Origin: Phenylobacterium sp.
Lineage (GTDB): Bacteria; Pseudomonadota; Alphaproteobacteria; Caulobacterales; Caulobacteraceae
Reading direction: 5' to 3'
Assembly: GCF_013911965.1 (NCBI RefSeq)
Contig: NZ_JACESE010000015.1
Coordinates: 1 to 64,000, forward strand
Length of the DNA: 64,000 nt
Position 1 is the stretch's first letter; every line of letters begins with the position of its first letter. The notes under the pieces were generated by a model, which was not told the DNA's origin, ran no database searches, and saw only the letters and a program-made list of their open reading frames with translations. Made by a program: the position numbers and the translations under genes. This document shows, piece by piece, positions 17,412 to 26,753 of this stretch.

Positions 17412-18184
17412 GGCCGAAGGACCCCATAGAAGTCGTAGAAGACGGCGAGCGGCGCCTTGGTCATCAGGGCCTGCAGCGGAAAGGCGCGCCAGGGGGCGTC
17501 GGGGTCCAGGGGGCCCTCCAGCAGGCGCTCTCGCATGCCGGGCCGAACCTCCCCGCGATGGTCGACGGCCTGGCCCCAGGTGGAGGAGCCGCTCAGCCGA
17601 TGCGGCTCGGGGCAGGGCGTGCGGGAGTCCGCATAGGCCGGCGGGAAGAGCCGGCGGTAGGCTTCGAGATTGTAGAGCCAGGAGGCGCCGGCCAGGCGCC
17701 GCGCCTCCGGCTGGGTCGCTGCGATGTGGGCGAACATTGCGGTCAGCTCCGCGCGACGGGCCGGCGCGCGGCTGTGGGCCAGCGGGCCCTCCGGGCCTTC
17801 CGCATCGCCCAGATTGTGGAAATGGATGCGGATCTGCCCGTTCTCGTCGGCGCGTTCGCAGGCGAAGACGCCGAAGGCCGTCTGGTCCGGCGGCAGGGGC
17901 TCGGGCGGGGCCGCGTCGTAGGCCGCCAGGGTCCAGGCCAGCCGGTCCTCGGGGGCGGGCCTGGCGCTCAGGCCCGCGACGAAGTCCCGCCATTTCGGGT
18001 CCGGCGCGGCCGGATCGTGCCGCCCGAAGCCGAAGCGCCGGTGCAGATTGGTGGTTTCGCCGAGCAGCTCGGCGAAGGGGCGGCCGCTGGCCCGGGCCAC
18101 GCGGTCGGCGAAGCGGAGCTGGAGGTCGAAATAGTCGGCCACGTCCGCCGCCGGACGCTTCATCGCCGCACCCGCCATGGCCAT
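17408..18184 (-). CDS. Conserved hypothetical protein
   Basis: A 258-residue soluble protein I do not recognise. It is acidic and aromatic-rich, with [18 protein letters not shown] near residues 118-135 and [18 protein letters not shown] near 164-181; it has no signal peptide or membrane segment. The second segment suggests an enzyme or binding fold but is not diagnostic. The start could also be the ATG at 18163 ([12 protein letters not shown]). Convergent with purU, sharing the bases CTAG at the two stops; it lies 52 bases beyond the 3' end of the hybrid kinase gene on the same strand. Confidence 0.75.
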   Translation of the reverse strand: MAMAGAAMKRPAADVADYFDLQLRFADRVARASGRPFAELLGETTNLHRRFGFGRHDPAAPDPKWRDFVAGLSARPAPEDRLAWTLAAYDAAPPEPLPPDQTAFGVFACERADENGQIRIHFHNLGDAEGPEGPLAHSRAPARRAELTAMFAHIAATQPEARRLAGASWLYNLEAYRRLFPPAYADSRTPCPEPHRLSGSSTWGQAVDHRGEVRPGMRERLLEGPLDPDAPWRAFPLQALMTKAPLAVFYDFYGVLRP

Positions 18185-18236
18185 GCCCTCCGAAGCTCCG
18201 CCGTCGGCGCAGGTTCGGCCCTGGCCGGCGCCCAGG

Positions 18237-20009
18237 TCAAGCCACGGCGGCGGCCGAGAGGGGCTGGCCCGGGCCTTGGCAGGCGGCCAGGACGGCCGCC
18301 AGGGCCTGGGGCGAAAGCGGCTTGGCCAGGTGCTCGTCGAAGCCCAGCCTGAGGAACCGTTCCCGGTCGCCCGCCATGGCGTCGGCGGTGAGCGCCACGA
18401 CCGGAACCTCCGGCTGGCCGCCGCGGCCGGCCCGGATCGCCTGGAGCGCGTCTTCGCCGCTCATGCCGGGCATGTGGATGTCCATCAGGACGAGGTCGAA
18501 GGCCTGGCCTTCCATGCGTTCCAGGGCCTCGACCGCACTCTCGGCCAGGACTGCCTCGGCGCCCAGCGCCTTGAGCAGGGCGCCCAGGACGGCGCGGTTG
18601 GTGGCGTTGTCGTCGACGCCCAGGACCTGGATCGCCCGGCCCGCGGCCGGCGGCTCCGCGGCCTCTTCGCAGGTCTCCGGAGTCGCCTCAGGGGCGGCGG
18701 CCAGGCTCTTCGCCTCGATCAGCGGAAGATCGACATAGAAGGTCGAGCCCTGGCCCACCTGGCTGCGGAGGCCGACCGAGCCGCCCATCAGTCCCGCCAG
18801 CCGCTTGGTGATGGCCAGGCCGAGACCCGTGCCGCCATAGGTGTGGCTGATGCCGGCGTCGGCCTGGGTGAAGGCTTCGAAGAGACGGGCCTGAACCTCC
18901 TCCAGGATGCCGGGTCCGGTGTCGGTCACCGACAGGATCATCCGCCCGCCGGACCGCTCCAGCCGTACGGTGACGCCGCCCTCGCTGGTGAACTTCAGCG
19001 CGTTCGAGACGAGGTTGTGCAGCATCTGGCGCAGGCGCGTGGCGTCCACCTCGATGGCCGCCGGCACGGCCTCGTCCACCGACCAGGCGAGGGTCACGCC
19101 CTTTTCCGCCGCCGCGTCGAGCCAGACGCGGCAGCCTTGCTCGATCAGCTCGCGCGGATCGACCGGGGCGCTGAGCAGCTCCAGCCGGCCGGCCTCGATC
19201 TTGGACAGGTCGAGCACGTCGTTGAGGACGGTCATCAGTCCGGCGCCGCTTTCCAGGATCAGGTCGACCTGACCCCGCTGGGCCGCGCTGAGCCGTGACC
19301 CGCGCAGGGCGTGGGCCATGCCGAGCACGCCGTTCATCGGCGTGCGGAGCTCGTGGCTCATCATGGCCAGGAAGGCCGACTTGGCGGCGTTGGCGGCCTC
19401 GGCCGCGGCGCGCTCCTGCTCAATCTTGGCGGTGGCCTGCCGCAGCTGGTCGGCCCGGTTGATGACGTCGGCCAGGCCGAGAAGGGCGTTGATCAGGGCC
19501 AGCACCACGACGAGCTGGGCCGTCCAGGAGGTGACGCCCACGTGCGGGGAGAAACCGACGCTCAGCACCAGGGCGATGGACACGATCGGCGCGACCATCA
19601 GGAGGGTGTAGCCCCGCGACCGGCCCACATAGAGCTGGGCGTAGAACAGGTTCGCCATCCACTGGACGGCCGCCGCGGTCTGCAGGGCCGGATCGCCGCT
19701 CAGCCACATCATGGCCACGGGCGCCATCCAGAGGGCGCCGATCACCAGCACGGAAAGGCTGTGGCGCAGGCGCTGTTGGTGGCTGGCGACCTCCGGATAG
19801 GGGCGCCGGCGGTTCAGCCACCAGCTCAAGCCCTCGACCGCCAGCACGACGCCCAGCCAGATCGCCGTCGGCCGCCAGCCGAGGCCCAGCCCGAAGATCG
19901 CCCCCAGGACCACGGCCAGCGCCAGCCGGATCGGCTTGCGCTGAAAGGATTCTCGGGCCGAGGCGTCGAACCCGGCGTCGAACAGGCGTGCAATCATGGG
20001 CGGCCTCAC
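18237..20009 (-). CDS. Hybrid sensor histidine kinase/response regulator
   Basis: A 590-residue inner-membrane hybrid kinase. About five to six hydrophobic segments lie between residues 28 and 180, with no large periplasmic domain. A short coiled coil (190-212) follows, then HisKA with phosphoacceptor H219 in MMSHELRTPMNG. The HATPase_c domain has NALKFTSEGG and GGTGLGLAITKRL, and the C-terminal receiver carries its phospho-Asp in DLVLMDIHMPGMSG. The sensor region recalls membrane-embedded MASE-like modules, so the signal may be sensed in the membrane. There is no partner regulator next to it. The output is unknown. Confidence 0.92.
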   Translation of the reverse strand: MRPPMIARLFDAGFDASARESFQRKPIRLALAVVLGAIFGLGLGWRPTAIWLGVVLAVEGLSWWLNRRRPYPEVASHQQRLRHSLSVLVIGALWMAPVAMMWLSGDPALQTAAAVQWMANLFYAQLYVGRSRGYTLLMVAPIVSIALVLSVGFSPHVGVTSWTAQLVVVLALINALLGLADVINRADQLRQATAKIEQERAAAEAANAAKSAFLAMMSHELRTPMNGVLGMAHALRGSRLSAAQRGQVDLILESGAGLMTVLNDVLDLSKIEAGRLELLSAPVDPRELIEQGCRVWLDAAAEKGVTLAWSVDEAVPAAIEVDATRLRQMLHNLVSNALKFTSEGGVTVRLERSGGRMILSVTDTGPGILEEVQARLFEAFTQADAGISHTYGGTGLGLAITKRLAGLMGGSVGLRSQVGQGSTFYVDLPLIEAKSLAAAPEATPETCEEAAEPPAAGRAIQVLGVDDNATNRAVLGALLKALGAEAVLAESAVEALERMEGQAFDLVLMDIHMPGMSGEDALQAIRAGRGGQPEVPVVALTADAMAGDRERFLRLGFDEHLAKPLSPQALAAVLAACQGPGQPLSAAAVA

Positions 20010-20076
20010 TTGCGGCCAATGTACCGACCCGAGTTACTCCAATACGTTAAGCGACGCCGGACGAACGGTCGCAGGC

Positions 20077-20265
20077 CTAGCGCGCGCGCCGCGCGCGGGC
20101 CCAGATCACCGCCGCCAGCGGGACCGTCAGGGCGATCCAGGACACCCAGTCGGCGACGCCGTCGCCTGTGAGCGCGGCCACCAGGCCGACGGCGCTCGCC
20201 ACGCCGATCACCAGGGGCGCGGCGAAGATTCGCATCAGGGGCGAGCGTCTGCGCACCGGCGTCAC
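20077..20265 (-). CDS. Small membrane protein coupled to PepSY protein
   Basis: A 62-residue protein starting V/MTPVRRRSPLMRIF with two hydrophobic segments (about residues 13-32 and 38-54) and a basic C-terminus (WARARRAR). The GTG start at 20265 overlaps the TGA of the upstream PepSY gene as GTGA, so translation is very probably coupled; an internal ATG at 20235 lacks a ribosome-binding site. Comparable small two-helix proteins follow PepSY-TM genes in related bacteria. Function unknown, perhaps a subunit of the PepSY membrane complex. Confidence 0.75.
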   Translation of the reverse strand: MTPVRRRSPLMRIFAAPLVIGVASAVGLVAALTGDGVADWVSWIALTVPLAAVIWARARRAR

Positions 20266-21410
20266 TCCGCCGGCGCCAGGACGGGGCGAGGCTCCAGTTC
20301 GGCGACGACCGGATCGGTGGCGGGCGCGCGGCGGCGGCTGAGCCAGAGATAGACGCCGCTGCCCAGCACCACGATGGTGACGATGTCGAGCAGGGCCCAC
20401 AGGATCTTGAGCGGCAGGCCGCCATAGTCGCCGAAATGCAGGGGGCCCGAGAGCAGCAGGGCCTGGGCGTACCATGGCATGGAGCGGATCGCCGTCAGCT
20501 CGCCCGTCCGCGCGTCGATCAGCGCCGGGGTGAGCAGGTGCTTGGTCAGCGGCGTGCCGCCCTGCATGAAGACGGCGTAGTGGTGCTCGGTCGAATACGA
20601 TCCGCCCGGAAAGGCCACGAACTGCACCCAGGCGCCGGGCCGCGCCGCCTTGGCCGCGTCCACGGCCGCCTGGATCGAGGCCTCGGCCCGCGCCGGCGGC
20701 AGGCCGCGATAGGGGGCCGTCATCTGCGCCAGCTGGTCGGCCTGCCAATAGGCGATGATGGGGGTCGACAAGGTGTTGATCACGCCTGTCAGTCCCACCA
20801 CCGACAGCCAGGCCACGGTCACCACGCCCAGCAGGTTGTGGTAGTCGAGCCACTTGACCCGGCGGGACCGGGACAGCCGCAAAGCGCCGAAATCGAGCTT
20901 CTTCATGAACGGGGCGTAGAGCACCACGCCCGACACGACGGCGGCGAACAGCAGCAGGCCCATCAGGCCGAGGAAAAGCATTCCGGGCAGGCCCAGGAAC
21001 ATGTCGGTGTGCAGCTTCAGCAGCACGTCCATCACCCCGCCCTCGGGATGCGGGGGCAGGGGCGCCGCGCTCGTCCAGTCGTAGGAGGCGAAGTGCATCT
21101 GGCCTTCGGCGGCGGCTGCGCTCGGTCCTGTGGTGACATTCACCACCGGGCGGTCCTCGTCGAAGGACATGAAGATCGGAACCTCCCCAGGGCGCTCGGC
21201 CAGGGCGCTGGCCAGGACCGCATCGAGGCTGGTCAGAGGGGCGCCTTCCGGCGGCGGCGTCCATGCGCCATGCGCGCCCAGCAGGTCGTCGATCTCGTGA
21301 TGGAAGATGAGCGGGAGGCCGGTGAGGCAGAGCATCAGCACGAAGGCCGTCGAGACGAGGCTCGTCCACTTGTGGGCGAAGGACCAGGCGCGGACGGTCT
21401 TGCGGTTCAT
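20262..21410 (-). CDS. PepSY-associated TM helix domain protein
   Basis: A 382-residue inner-membrane protein of the PepSY-TM (COG3182-like) family. An N-terminal helix (residues 12-35, with HKWTSLVSTAFVLML) is followed by periplasmic PepSY-like segments and further helices near 145-170, 190-215 and 330-355. Such proteins sit beside TonB receptors or siderophore genes, where some act as ferric-siderophore reductases; here the divergent neighbour is a porin. The start at 21410 (MNRKTVRAWSF) is chosen because upstream sequence lacks homology. It is coupled by GTGA to a small downstream membrane-protein gene. Confidence 0.88.
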   Translation of the reverse strand: MNRKTVRAWSFAHKWTSLVSTAFVLMLCLTGLPLIFHHEIDDLLGAHGAWTPPPEGAPLTSLDAVLASALAERPGEVPIFMSFDEDRPVVNVTTGPSAAAAEGQMHFASYDWTSAAPLPPHPEGGVMDVLLKLHTDMFLGLPGMLFLGLMGLLLFAAVVSGVVLYAPFMKKLDFGALRLSRSRRVKWLDYHNLLGVVTVAWLSVVGLTGVINTLSTPIIAYWQADQLAQMTAPYRGLPPARAEASIQAAVDAAKAARPGAWVQFVAFPGGSYSTEHHYAVFMQGGTPLTKHLLTPALIDARTGELTAIRSMPWYAQALLLSGPLHFGDYGGLPLKILWALLDIVTIVVLGSGVYLWLSRRRAPATDPVVAELEPRPVLAPAE

Positions 21411-21549
21411 GCGGAATGGGGGCGGCTGAATTTGAGAACCGGTTTCAACTAGGCCCTTTGACCGGCGGGCGCAACCGGCGCCCGGCGCCCGCGCCCGGTT
21501 CTTTCCCGCCGAGTGTGGCGCCGGCGTCAGGTGATCAGTATAGGGAGGA

Positions 21550-22911
21550 ATGGCCCACCGTCTCACCCGCGCACAGACCCTGCTGCTGACCGGCGCGGCG
21601 AGCCTCGCCTTCGCCGCGCCGGCCGCCGCCCAGACCGACCTTCCGCCCGAGGTCGCCGCGCGCCTGGAGGCGCAGGAGGCCCGCATCCGGGAACTGGAGG
21701 CGCGGCTGCTCCGGCTGGAGGCCGCTCGCGCGCCGTCGACCGCGGGCCGCGAGACGGCGCGCCCGGCGGCTCCCGCCGCGCCCCCCGTCGCCCTGGCGGC
21801 GTCGTCGCCGGCGCCCGCGCCGGCCGCGCCGGCGAAGACGCAGGTCCGGGCCGCCGCGGAGCCGCCGAGGATCCGCGGCCGGGCTCAGTTCGACGCCCTC
21901 GTCTACAATGACGACGACGGTTCGCGCGCCACCGGAACGGAGGTGCGGCGCTTCTACCTCGGCGCGCAGGGGAAGCTCGGGAACGGCTTCGCCTACGTGG
22001 CCGAGGCCGACTTCAGCGGGGCCGAGGTGGGCCTGCAGGATGTGGCCCTCAGTTATCAGGCGACGCCGGATCTCGAGCTTGTCGTCGGGCACTTCAAGCC
22101 GCCGATCACCGCCGACGAGCTGACCTCGGACGCCTACACCGTCTTCCTGGAGCGCTCGGCCTATGCCGGGACCTTCGCGCCCGGACGCCGCCTGGGGCTC
22201 GCCTTCAACTATGCGGGCGAGGACTGGGGCCTGCGCGGCGGCGCGTTCGGCGAACAGGAGGACGCCGCCCTCGACGGCGAGCGGGACGAGGCCTGGCTGG
22301 TCGCCCTGCGGGGACACCGCGACCTCCTGCCGGGCGAGCCGGCCCTGCACGTGGCGCTTTCCAGCTACTTCCTGCGGCCCTCGGACGCCAACGGCGACGT
22401 GCGCCTGTCGCAGAGACCGGAGACGGGCCGCGCGCCGCGCATCATCGACACCGGCGGCTTCCTGGCCGACGAAGCGCTCTTCCTGGGCGGCGAACTCGGC
22501 TACGGCGCCGGTCCCCTGACCCTGCAGCTGGAGGGGGGATCGATCGCCTATGAGGGGCCGTTCGCCTCGCCCCGTTTCGCCGGCTGGTCGGCCCAGGCGG
22601 CCTGGCGCTGGACCGGCGAGGCGCGGCCCTACGACGCCGCCGACGGCGTGTTCGGCCGAATCCGCCCGGACCGGCCCCTGGGGGACGGGGGCTTCGGCGC
22701 GCTGGAGACCGGGCTGCGGGTGACGCAGGTCGACCTCTCCGACGACGCCGTCACGGGCGGCGAACTCACCACCTTCGGCGCCGTGGTGAACTGGCTGCCG
22801 ATCACGCGGGTGCGCATCTCGGCCAATCTCATCCGCGCAAGCACCGAGCGGGAAGGCCGGCCCGACGTCGACGAGACCCTGGTCACGCTGCGCACGGGCG
22901 TCGACTGGTAG
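21550..22911 (+). CDS. Porin of the phosphate-selective O/P family
   Basis: A 453-residue outer-membrane porin. The signal peptide ends AAAQ near residue 28. A coiled-coil-like segment (residues 32-58, EVAARLEAQEARIRELEARL) and a Pro/Ala linker lead to a beta-barrel starting IRGRAQFDALVYNDD and ending RTGVDW with a C-terminal Trp. This matches the OprP/OprO superfamily layout. The start has AGGGAGG immediately upstream. Substrate specificity, phosphate or another anion, cannot be read directly. Divergent from the PepSY gene with a 139-base gap. Confidence 0.88.
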   Translation: MAHRLTRAQTLLLTGAASLAFAAPAAAQTDLPPEVAARLEAQEARIRELEARLLRLEAARAPSTAGRETARPAAPAAPPVALAASSPAPAPAAPAKTQVRAAAEPPRIRGRAQFDALVYNDDDGSRATGTEVRRFYLGAQGKLGNGFAYVAEADFSGAEVGLQDVALSYQATPDLELVVGHFKPPITADELTSDAYTVFLERSAYAGTFAPGRRLGLAFNYAGEDWGLRGGAFGEQEDAALDGERDEAWLVALRGHRDLLPGEPALHVALSSYFLRPSDANGDVRLSQRPETGRAPRIIDTGGFLADEALFLGGELGYGAGPLTLQLEGGSIAYEGPFASPRFAGWSAQAAWRWTGEARPYDAADGVFGRIRPDRPLGDGGFGALETGLRVTQVDLSDDAVTGGELTTFGAVVNWLPITRVRISANLIRASTEREGRPDVDETLVTLRTGVDW

Positions 22912-22965
22912 GCTTCAGGCCGGGGCGCGCGCCGACGGTCGGCCTCGAAGCTCTGGCCGATCCTC

Positions 22966-24150
22966 TCAGCCGCGCGCCAGGGCCTCGCGGCCCGCGGCGA
23001 CCAGGGCGCCCAGCCCCAGGATCCAGGCCAGCAGCCAGGCGAAGCCGCCGACGATGGGAATGGCGCCCACCAGGCAGATCAGCGCGGTCGCGGCCAGCGA
23101 CCAGCCGAGTTTCCCCCAGAGGCCGGGGGGCTCGGCCCCGACGCCCCGGGCGGCCAGCCGCCGGACCATCATGGCCAGGCCATAGGCGAAGGCGGCCAGA
23201 CCCGCAGGCCAGGCGACGAGGTAGAGGCCGATCACCAGCAGGCCGAGCGGGATGCCGATCACCGACACGAACAGCACGGCGATCAGCGGGACGGCGATCA
23301 GGGCCAGGAGGAAGCCCAGCCCCAGGGTCGGCAGCGGCCGCTCGGCGATCCGGCCCGCCGCGGCGGTCATGAATCCCGGGAAGAGCATGGCCAGGGCGAA
23401 GGTGAGAAGGCCGCCGCCGACCACGCCCACCGCCAGGCTCCAGAACACGCCGCCAAGGACGGCGGCCCAGGGGGAGGGCGCCGCCTGCCGCTTCGGCTCA
23501 CGCGGTTCCTGCACGACCGTGCGGCCGCTGATCACCGCCTCTGGGGAGATCTCGACCTCGCTGACCTCATAGGTGAGGTCGCCGCCGATGCGTGCGCCGG
23601 GGCCGATCTCGAGCCTCTGGGCGTAGACGACCACGTCTCCGCTGACCGATCCCTCGATGCGGACGGTTTCGCCCGCCGTGCGGAGTTCGCCGGCGATAGG
23701 TCCTTCGGTGGTCACCGTCTGTCCGGCCAGGAAGGCCGTGCCCCCCACCTCGAAGCCGGGGCCGACGCGGACATTGCGGCCGGCGGCGTAGACGTCGTCG
23801 GCCACCACGCCGTCCTCGAAGTCGATGTCGCGGCCGAGCAGCAGGGCGTCGCGCGCCTGACCCTCCTGGAACCGGACCTGGCCGGCGGCGAGGAACAGGT
23901 TGAGGGCCCGGCCCCCGTCGAACGCGATCGTCTCGGCGGCGGCGAAGACGTCGTCCTCGCTCTGCGGCGCGAGCCGAATCCGATCGCCCGAAACGAAGAG
24001 CACGTCCTCGAAGGGACCAGTGATCTCGACCTGTCGGCCGGTGCGGAACTCCACCGCTTGGGCCGCGAGCGGCGCGGCGGAGACGGCGAGGACGGCGGTG
24101 AGCAGGGCGAGAACCTGACGCATCCGCGCGGCAGGAGAAAGCAGGGACAT
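22966..24150 (-). CDS. Polymer-forming (bactofilin-like) membrane protein
   Basis: A 394-residue protein. Its signal peptide ends near AAQA at residue 32. A repetitive beta-helical region covers residues 35-210, with short repeats such as GPGFEVGGTAFLAGQTV and GPIAGELRTAGETVRIEG, resembling the polymer-forming/bactofilin fold. The C-terminal part contains about four hydrophobic helices (residues 225-385). The repeats would lie outside the inner membrane, unlike cytoplasmic bactofilins. The family's function is poorly defined; envelope organisation is a guess. Divergent from the PQQ dehydrogenase. Confidence 0.75.
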   Translation of the reverse strand: MSLLSPAARMRQVLALLTAVLAVSAAPLAAQAVEFRTGRQVEITGPFEDVLFVSGDRIRLAPQSEDDVFAAAETIAFDGGRALNLFLAAGQVRFQEGQARDALLLGRDIDFEDGVVADDVYAAGRNVRVGPGFEVGGTAFLAGQTVTTEGPIAGELRTAGETVRIEGSVSGDVVVYAQRLEIGPGARIGGDLTYEVSEVEISPEAVISGRTVVQEPREPKRQAAPSPWAAVLGGVFWSLAVGVVGGGLLTFALAMLFPGFMTAAAGRIAERPLPTLGLGFLLALIAVPLIAVLFVSVIGIPLGLLVIGLYLVAWPAGLAAFAYGLAMMVRRLAARGVGAEPPGLWGKLGWSLAATALICLVGAIPIVGGFAWLLAWILGLGALVAAGREALARG

Positions 24151-24254
24151 GGAGGAGGCCTCCGTTCGCTGGCGCGCCGAAGCTCGACCCTATCCGAAAG
24201 GTCCGCCTTGATCTTGCGCAATCGGTGACAGGGGAACGGCGCCGTCGCCGGCCG

Positions 24255-24279
24255 GGAACAACTCGGCGTCCGCGCCGTT
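24255..24279 (+). promoter_or_regulatory. EcfG/SigT-type promoter upstream of PQQ dehydrogenase
   Basis: An exact GGAAC (24255-24259), 16-base spacer and CGTT (24276-24279) match the promoter consensus of the alphaproteobacterial general-stress sigma factor EcfG (SigT in Caulobacter). The predicted transcript would start near 24286, about 44 bases before the dehydrogenase ATG. Confidence 0.6.
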
Positions 24280-24329
24280 GGCCGACCGGGTGGGCGGACG
24301 CGTCCGCCGTCGGACAGGAGTGGGGATGA

Positions 24330-26753
24330 ATGCCAGGGCAAGATCACAGCAACCCCGTCGCCCGTTGGGCGGTCATCCTTCTGGGCGCCTTGATCGCGCT
24401 CGTCGGGGCCGTCCTGACCTTCGGCGGCGGCTGGCTTCTGGGCTTGGGCGGCTCGCCCTACTACCTGCTGGCCGGGATCGGCCTGATCGCCTCGGGCGTC
24501 TTCCTGATCCTGCGCAGCGTTCTGGGCTTCTGGATCTATCTGGGGGTCTATGTCGCGACCCTGCTCTGGGCGCTCTGGGAAGTGGGTCTGAACGGCTGGG
24601 CGCTCGTGCCGCGGGTGATCGCCCCGACCGTCCTTCTGATGCTCGTGGTGCTGGCCCTGCCGGTCCTGACCGGGCGCCGCAGAGCATGGATCTGGACGCC
24701 CGTGGCGCTGGGCGCCGCCGCCCTCGCCGCCGTGGCCTGGGTCGGGCTCGTCCAGTCCCAGACCGCCCCGGCCTATCCGGACGGCGAGCCGCCGGAACTG
24801 CGCGCCGCCGCGCCGCAGCCGCCGCCGTCGCCGGGCGGGCTCCAGGTCGGCGCCGACTGGCCCGCCTATGGCGGCGCCTATACCGCCCAGCGCTATTCGC
24901 CCTTAAGCGAGTTCACGCCGGAGAACGTCGGCGACCTGAAGAAGGTCTGGACCTACCGCACCGGCGACCTGCCGAGCGAGCAGGCCAAGGGCAAGTACGC
25001 CGCCGAGACGACGCCGCTGAAGGTGGGCGACAGCCTGTATCTCTGCTCGGCCAAGAACATCCTGATCTCCGTCGATCCGGCCACCGGCCGCGAACGCTGG
25101 CGCTTCGATCCCAAGGTGCCCGACGACGCCATTCCCTACAGCGCCTCCTGCCGCGGCGTGGCCTATTACGAGGCGCCCGATCTGCCCGACGACGCGGCCT
25201 GCAAGACGCGTATCGTGGAAGGCACCCTCGATGGCCGCATCATCGCCGTCGACGCCAAGCTCGGCCAGCCGTGCGCCGACTTCGGCCAGGGCGGCGAGGT
25301 GGACCTGCTGGAAGGCATCGGCCGCACGACGCCCGGCTTCTTCGCCGTCACCGCGCCGCCGACCATCGTCCGAGGCGTGATCGTCATGGGCCATCAGGTG
25401 CTGGACGGCCAGCGCCGCGACGCCCCCTCCGGCGTGATCCGCGGCTACGACGCCGTGACCGGCGAGCTGGAATGGGCATGGGACCTGGCCAATCCCGCCA
25501 TCACCGGCCTGCCGCCCGAGGGCCAGACCTACACGCGCGGCACGCCCAACATGTGGACCACCACCTCCGGCGACGACGAGCTGGGTCTCGTCTACCTGCC
25601 CATGGGCAATGCGGCGGTGGACTATTACGGCGCGGACCGGCGGCCGGAGTCGAACCTCTATTCCACGGCCCTCGTCGCGCTCGACGTGACGACGGGGCGT
25701 CCCGCCTGGCGCTTCCAGACCGTCCACTACGACGTCTGGGACTACGACCTCGGCGCCCAGGGCACGCTGGTGGACTTCCCCACCGCCGGCGGCGACGTGC
25801 CGGCCATCGTGCTGTCGAGCAAGCAGGGCGACATCTATGTCCTGGACCGGCGGACCGGCCGGCCGCTGACTCCGGTCGAGGAGCGGCCCGTCCCCATCGC
25901 CGGGGTGGAGCCGCAGAACCTGTCGCGCACCCAGCCGCATTCGGGCTTCCACAACCTGCGCTTCCCGGACCTCACCGAGAAGGACATGTGGGGCATGTCG
26001 CCCATCGACCAGCTGTGGTGCCGGATCCAGTTCCGCCAGGCCTTCTATGAGGGCTTCTACACCCCTCCGACCCTGCACAAGCGGTTCATCCAGTATCCCG
26101 GCTACAACGGCGGCTCCGACTGGGGCGGCATCGCCATCGATCCCACGCGCGGCGTGATCGTGGCCAACTACAACAACATGCCCAACTTCAATAAGCTGAT
26201 CACGCGCGAGGAGGCGAAGGCGCGCGGCTGGGTCCCGATCGACTCGCCGGAAGCCTCGGGCGGCGATCCCAGCGCCGGCGTGCCGCAGGAGGGCACCCCC
26301 TACGCCATCGACATCAATCCTGGCTGGCGCGTGCCCTTCACCAAGATGATGTGCAAGGAGCCGCCCTATGGGGGTATCCGGGCCATCGACCTGGCCACGG
26401 GCCGCACCCTCTGGGACCGTCCCCTGGGCGAGGCGCGGAAGAACGGTCCGTTCGGCGTGCCCTCCATGCTGCCCCTGACCATCGGCACGCCCAACAACGG
26501 CGGGACGGTGGTGACCGCGGGCGGCCTGGCCTTCGTGGCCGCGGCCACCGACGACCTGATCCGCGCCATCGATCTGCGCACCGGCGAGACGGTCTGGAAG
26601 GACGCCCTGCCGGCCGGCGGCCAGGCCACGCCCATGACCTACGAGGTCGAGGGCCGGCAGTTCCTGGTCATGATGGCCGGCGGGCACCACTTCATGGAGA
26701 CGCCCATCGGCGACTATGTCGTGGCCTACGCCCTGCCGCCGGAAGGCGACTAG
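24330..26753 (+). CDS. Membrane-bound PQQ-dependent dehydrogenase (glucose/quinate/shikimate family)
   Basis: An 807-residue quinoprotein. Five hydrophobic helices occupy about residues 12-150 and a periplasmic eight-bladed PQQ propeller follows (from DWPAYGGAYTAQRYSPL, about 177, to VVAYALPPEGD). Family signatures include DVWDYDLGAQGTLVDFP and the final segment MTYEVEGRQFLVMMAGG. It oxidises a periplasmic sugar or cyclitol and passes electrons to ubiquinone. I cannot separate glucose from quinate/shikimate specificity by eye. No PQQ biosynthesis genes are in the window. A stress-type promoter lies upstream. The stop is shared as CTAG with the convergent gene. Confidence 0.92.
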   Translation: MPGQDHSNPVARWAVILLGALIALVGAVLTFGGGWLLGLGGSPYYLLAGIGLIASGVFLILRSVLGFWIYLGVYVATLLWALWEVGLNGWALVPRVIAPTVLLMLVVLALPVLTGRRRAWIWTPVALGAAALAAVAWVGLVQSQTAPAYPDGEPPELRAAAPQPPPSPGGLQVGADWPAYGGAYTAQRYSPLSEFTPENVGDLKKVWTYRTGDLPSEQAKGKYAAETTPLKVGDSLYLCSAKNILISVDPATGRERWRFDPKVPDDAIPYSASCRGVAYYEAPDLPDDAACKTRIVEGTLDGRIIAVDAKLGQPCADFGQGGEVDLLEGIGRTTPGFFAVTAPPTIVRGVIVMGHQVLDGQRRDAPSGVIRGYDAVTGELEWAWDLANPAITGLPPEGQTYTRGTPNMWTTTSGDDELGLVYLPMGNAAVDYYGADRRPESNLYSTALVALDVTTGRPAWRFQTVHYDVWDYDLGAQGTLVDFPTAGGDVPAIVLSSKQGDIYVLDRRTGRPLTPVEERPVPIAGVEPQNLSRTQPHSGFHNLRFPDLTEKDMWGMSPIDQLWCRIQFRQAFYEGFYTPPTLHKRFIQYPGYNGGSDWGGIAIDPTRGVIVANYNNMPNFNKLITREEAKARGWVPIDSPEASGGDPSAGVPQEGTPYAIDINPGWRVPFTKMMCKEPPYGGIRAIDLATGRTLWDRPLGEARKNGPFGVPSMLPLTIGTPNNGGTVVTAGGLAFVAAATDDLIRAIDLRTGETVWKDALPAGGQATPMTYEVEGRQFLVMMAGGHHFMETPIGDYVVAYALPPEGD

